A DNA stretch of 64,000 bases. It comes from Nitrosomonas sp. Lineage in GTDB: Bacteria > Pseudomonadota > Gammaproteobacteria > Burkholderiales > Nitrosomonadaceae. The stretch covers positions 1,302,001 to 1,366,000 of the forward strand of contig JADJBK010000006.1 in NCBI GenBank assembly GCA_016703745.1, in the 5' to 3' direction. Below, piece by piece: positions 61,779-64,000 of the stretch; within the stretch, counting starts at the first letter, position 1; each line of letters starts with the position of its first letter. Position numbers and translations under genes: made by a program. The notes beneath the pieces are model-generated. The model did no database searches. It worked only from the letters and a program-made list of their open reading frames with translations, and was not told the origin of the DNA.

Positions 61779-62411
61779 ATGATGCTTCAGTCCTTTCCGG
61801 CAGGTTTGTATGCGATAACACCCGATACGAATTGTACCGTTCGTTTGTGTGAGATGATTGAGCAGGTATTGGCGAATGGAGTGGCTTGCGTGCAGTATCG
61901 AAATAAAGCTGCAGATCAGTCCCTTCGGTTTTCGCAGGCGAGGGAAATTCACTGGTTATGTCGGCAATATGATGTTCCGCTGATCATTAACGATGATGTT
62001 GATCTTGCCCTGGAAATTGATGCAGAAGGTTTGCATGTGGGAGAGAATGATATTACGGTACCGGTGGCAAGAAAATATCTGGCTGACGATAAAATTATCG
62101 GGGTTTCTTGCTACAATCAATTCGATAGGGCAGTAACAGCAGAGGCACAAGGTGCGAGCTACGTTGCATTTGGTGCTTTTTTTCAGTCTGCAACTAAAAT
62201 AAATGCTGCTCAGGCCGGGGTGGAGCTTCTGCAGAGAGCGAAGGATGATTTGCGCATACCGGCAGTGGCGATTGGTGGTATCAATCTGTATAACGCCCCT
62301 GCTTTGCTCCAGTCGGGTTGCTTTGCCATTGCAGTTTGTCAGGGTTTGTTTACTGGCGACGATATCTGCGCAACCACCCAGGAATTTTCCCGTTTGTTCA
62401 ATAAACTTTAG
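61779..62411 (+). CDS. thiE: Thiamine-phosphate synthase
   Basis: ThiE joins HMP-PP and the thiazole phosphate to thiamine phosphate. The 210 residues include GVACVQYRNKAADQ, LIINDDVDLALEIDAEGLHV, GVSCYNQF, YVAFGAFFQSATK and VAIGGINLYNAP, the TIM-barrel pattern of the family. GAAGGG precedes the start. It forms an operon with thiD; hemL follows 15 bases later. Confidence 0.93.
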   Translation: MMLQSFPAGLYAITPDTNCTVRLCEMIEQVLANGVACVQYRNKAADQSLRFSQAREIHWLCRQYDVPLIINDDVDLALEIDAEGLHVGENDITVPVARKYLADDKIIGVSCYNQFDRAVTAEAQGASYVAFGAFFQSATKINAAQAGVELLQRAKDDLRIPAVAIGGINLYNAPALLQSGCFAIAVCQGLFTGDDICATTQEFSRLFNKL

Positions 62412-62425
62412 ACGCATATTTTTAA

Positions 62426-63709
62426 ATGACAATAACTAATCAGCAATTATTTGAACGATCCCAGCAATTTATTCCGGGTGGGGTGAATTCTCCGGTAAGA
62501 GCTTTCAAGTCGGTCGGAGGGACACCCGTTTTTTTTCAGCGTGGTCAGGGCGCTTATTTTTGGGATGTAGAAGGGAAGTCCTACATTGATTATGTGGGTT
62601 CCTGGGGACCGCTGATTTTGGGGCATGCGCATCCCGCAGTGGTTAAGGTGGTACAGGAAACGGTGCAGAATGGCATGTCTTTTGGTGCGCCTACTGCAGC
62701 CGAACTGGAAATTGCTGAATTATTGTGTACCTTGCTGCCATCTATTGAGCAAATCAGGCTGGTGAGTTCAGGAACAGAAGCAACTATGAGCGCCATCCGG
62801 CTGGCGCGTGGCTTCACGGGCAGAAGTCGTATCATCAAATTTGAAGGTTGTTATCACGGGCATGACGATGCGTTGCTGGTCAAGGCGGGGTCGGGTGCGC
62901 TGACTTTTGGAAATCCTAGTTCGGCTGGTGTTCCTGCAGAGACGGTCAGTCATACCCTGGTGCTGGATTACAACGATGTTGCGGGGCTGGAGAAAACTTT
63001 CAGTGAGTTGGGCAGTGCGATTGCTGCAGTGATTGTTGAGCCGATTGCTGGCAATATGAATCTGATCAAAGCTGATCCGGAATTTTTGACGACGTTACAG
63101 AAATTGTGTGTACAGCACGGCAGTCTGCTGATTCTTGATGAGGTAATGACCGGGTTCCGTGTTGGCTTGCAATGCGCACAAGGCATTTATGGCATTCAGC
63201 CCGATTTGACAATTTTAGGAAAGGTTGTCGGTGGGGGAATGCCGATGGCTGCTTTTGGTGGAAGACGTGATGTGATGCAATGTCTGGCGCCACTGGGTCC
63301 GGTTTATCAGGCAGGCACACTTTCTGGTAATCCGGTTGCTGTGGCTGCTGGTCTGGAAACATTGCGTCAGATTCAAGTGGAAGGTTTTTTTGAAAAACTA
63401 TCGATCAGAACAAGGCAATTGACAGATGGTTTAGTTGCCGCTGCCAGAAAGTATGGCGTGAGATTCAGTGCTCAGTCTGAAGGGGGTATGTTCGGTATCT
63501 ATTTTAGCGAAAACCCACCCCAAACCTTTGCTGAGGTGATAGCTTGCGATCGAGAAGCGTTTAATCGTTTCTTCCATGCGATGTTAATTGAGGGGGTATA
63601 TTTTGCACCATCAAGTTTTGAAGCGGGATTTGTTTCGATCACTCATGGTGATGCAGAAATTGAAAAAACCTTGACCGCTGCTGAGCGCGTATTCAAGCAG
63701 AATTTGTAG
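62426..63709 (+). CDS. hemL: Glutamate-1-semialdehyde 2,1-aminomutase
   Basis: HemL makes 5-aminolevulinate from glutamate-1-semialdehyde with PLP, the C5 route to heme. The 427 residues carry FIPGGVNSPVRAFKSVGGTP, SSGTEATMSAIRLARG, GCYHGHDDALLVKAGSG, LDEVMTGFRVG and the PLP lysine in ILGKVVGGGMPMAAFGG. It is next to thiE, as in several proteobacteria. Confidence 0.96.
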   Translation: MTITNQQLFERSQQFIPGGVNSPVRAFKSVGGTPVFFQRGQGAYFWDVEGKSYIDYVGSWGPLILGHAHPAVVKVVQETVQNGMSFGAPTAAELEIAELLCTLLPSIEQIRLVSSGTEATMSAIRLARGFTGRSRIIKFEGCYHGHDDALLVKAGSGALTFGNPSSAGVPAETVSHTLVLDYNDVAGLEKTFSELGSAIAAVIVEPIAGNMNLIKADPEFLTTLQKLCVQHGSLLILDEVMTGFRVGLQCAQGIYGIQPDLTILGKVVGGGMPMAAFGGRRDVMQCLAPLGPVYQAGTLSGNPVAVAAGLETLRQIQVEGFFEKLSIRTRQLTDGLVAAARKYGVRFSAQSEGGMFGIYFSENPPQTFAEVIACDREAFNRFFHAMLIEGVYFAPSSFEAGFVSITHGDAEIEKTLTAAERVFKQNL

Positions 63710-63780
63710 TATTTGCATCTTTTATTGTGATGCTGGTACTGTCACGGCATAATACTGTTACGACTTAATAATCAATAAAA

Positions 63781-64000
63781 ATGATGATTTCTTATCCACA
63801 GAAAATACTGTTACTGACGATACCGATCTGCTTCATCTCTGGCTGCGCTTCCATAAATAATCAGCAAGATCCTTTGGAGTCGATGAATCGCACCATATTT
63901 TCGTTTAATGAAAAGCTCGATGAGTTTGTTCTGGAACCTGCTGCGCGGGGCTACCGTGCCGTTGTTCCGGATCCTATCGAAATGATAGTCGGTAATTTTT
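63781..64000 (+). CDS. mlaA: MlaA (VacJ) phospholipid-transport lipoprotein, N-terminal part
   Basis: The frame runs off the window edge. It starts MMISYPQKILLLTIPICFIS, with the lipobox ISGC, so a lipoprotein anchored in the outer membrane. Next comes DPLESMNRTIFSFNEKLDEF and LEPAARGYRAVVP, the hallmark of MlaA, which removes misplaced phospholipids from the outer leaflet with the MlaBCDEF system. Only ~73 residues are visible. Confidence 0.9.
   Translation, partial: MMISYPQKILLLTIPICFISGCASINNQQDPLESMNRTIFSFNEKLDEFVLEPAARGYRAVVPDPIEMIVGNF

Noticed and set aside
63793..63801. TTATCCACA, a perfect DnaA box
   Set aside because: It is a single box inside the mlaA signal-peptide region, with no AT-rich unwinding region or further boxes; not an origin.

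Overview
This 64 kb window looks like chromosome from a betaproteobacterium. The best guess is a Nitrosomonas-like organism (order Nitrosomonadales). This rests on gene style (ZipA, a RibBA with a degenerate RibA half, a ribE-ribBA-ribH-nusB-thiL-pgpA-pncC run, the yidC-yidD-rnpA-rpmH block) and on the mix of housekeeping genes with many short repeats and IS elements. No ammonia-oxidation gene is present to prove it.

Layout. 1-1171: right part of an IS21-family element. 1172-4695: a repeat-rich patch with tiny membrane-protein genes (two frameshifted), two near-identical PD-(D/E)XK-type genes created by a ~0.9 kb segmental duplication, and five copies of a ~150 bp structured repeat carrying an internal terminator-like hairpin. 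4696-7590: a large RTX-type surface protein. 8297-9911: an XRE/ImmA metallopeptidase plus DUF4411 pair, probably toxin-antitoxin-like. 10035-10214: a MITE. 10554-14833: ftsK, lolA, rarA. 15389-19682: an AttEFGH-like ABC exporter operon. 19788-24164: histidine kinase, response regulator, GGDEF enzyme and EAL/HDOD protein, a signalling block. 24443-24878: two paralogous 45-50 residue membrane peptides. 25005-36260: fumC, queF, smc, zipA, a CDGSH protein, a vanadium-haloperoxidase-like protein, ypfJ and typA. 36403-41568: riboflavin genes, nusB, thiL, pgpA, pncC and the RNase P RNA. 41697-45685: mnmE, yidC, yidD, rnpA, rpmH (minus strand).

45850-58104 is a CRISPR-Cas locus, all on the minus strand: cas1, cas2-3, cas7fv, cas5fv, cas6f, then a ParD-like/zeta-like toxin-antitoxin pair, a leader with a consensus IHF site, and 56 repeats with 55 spacers. 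No Cas8f (Csy1) or canonical Csy2/Csy3 is visible, so I read it as the minimal subtype I-F2 (I-Fv). cas2-3 is cut by an IS5-family element flanked by TTAA. Both halves remain open and run in frame into the IS ends, so the cell could make a Cas2-HD-helicase protein and a separate C-terminal-domain protein. This locus sits directly upstream of rpmH, where many proteobacteria carry dnaA and the origin.

58651-64000 returns to chromosomal genes: a SEC-C protein, gloA, rubredoxin, thiD, thiE, hemL and the start of mlaA. The most notable points are the IS-split I-F2 system with its long array, the structured terminator-bearing repeats, the duplicated nuclease-like genes, and the recurring one-base frameshifts.
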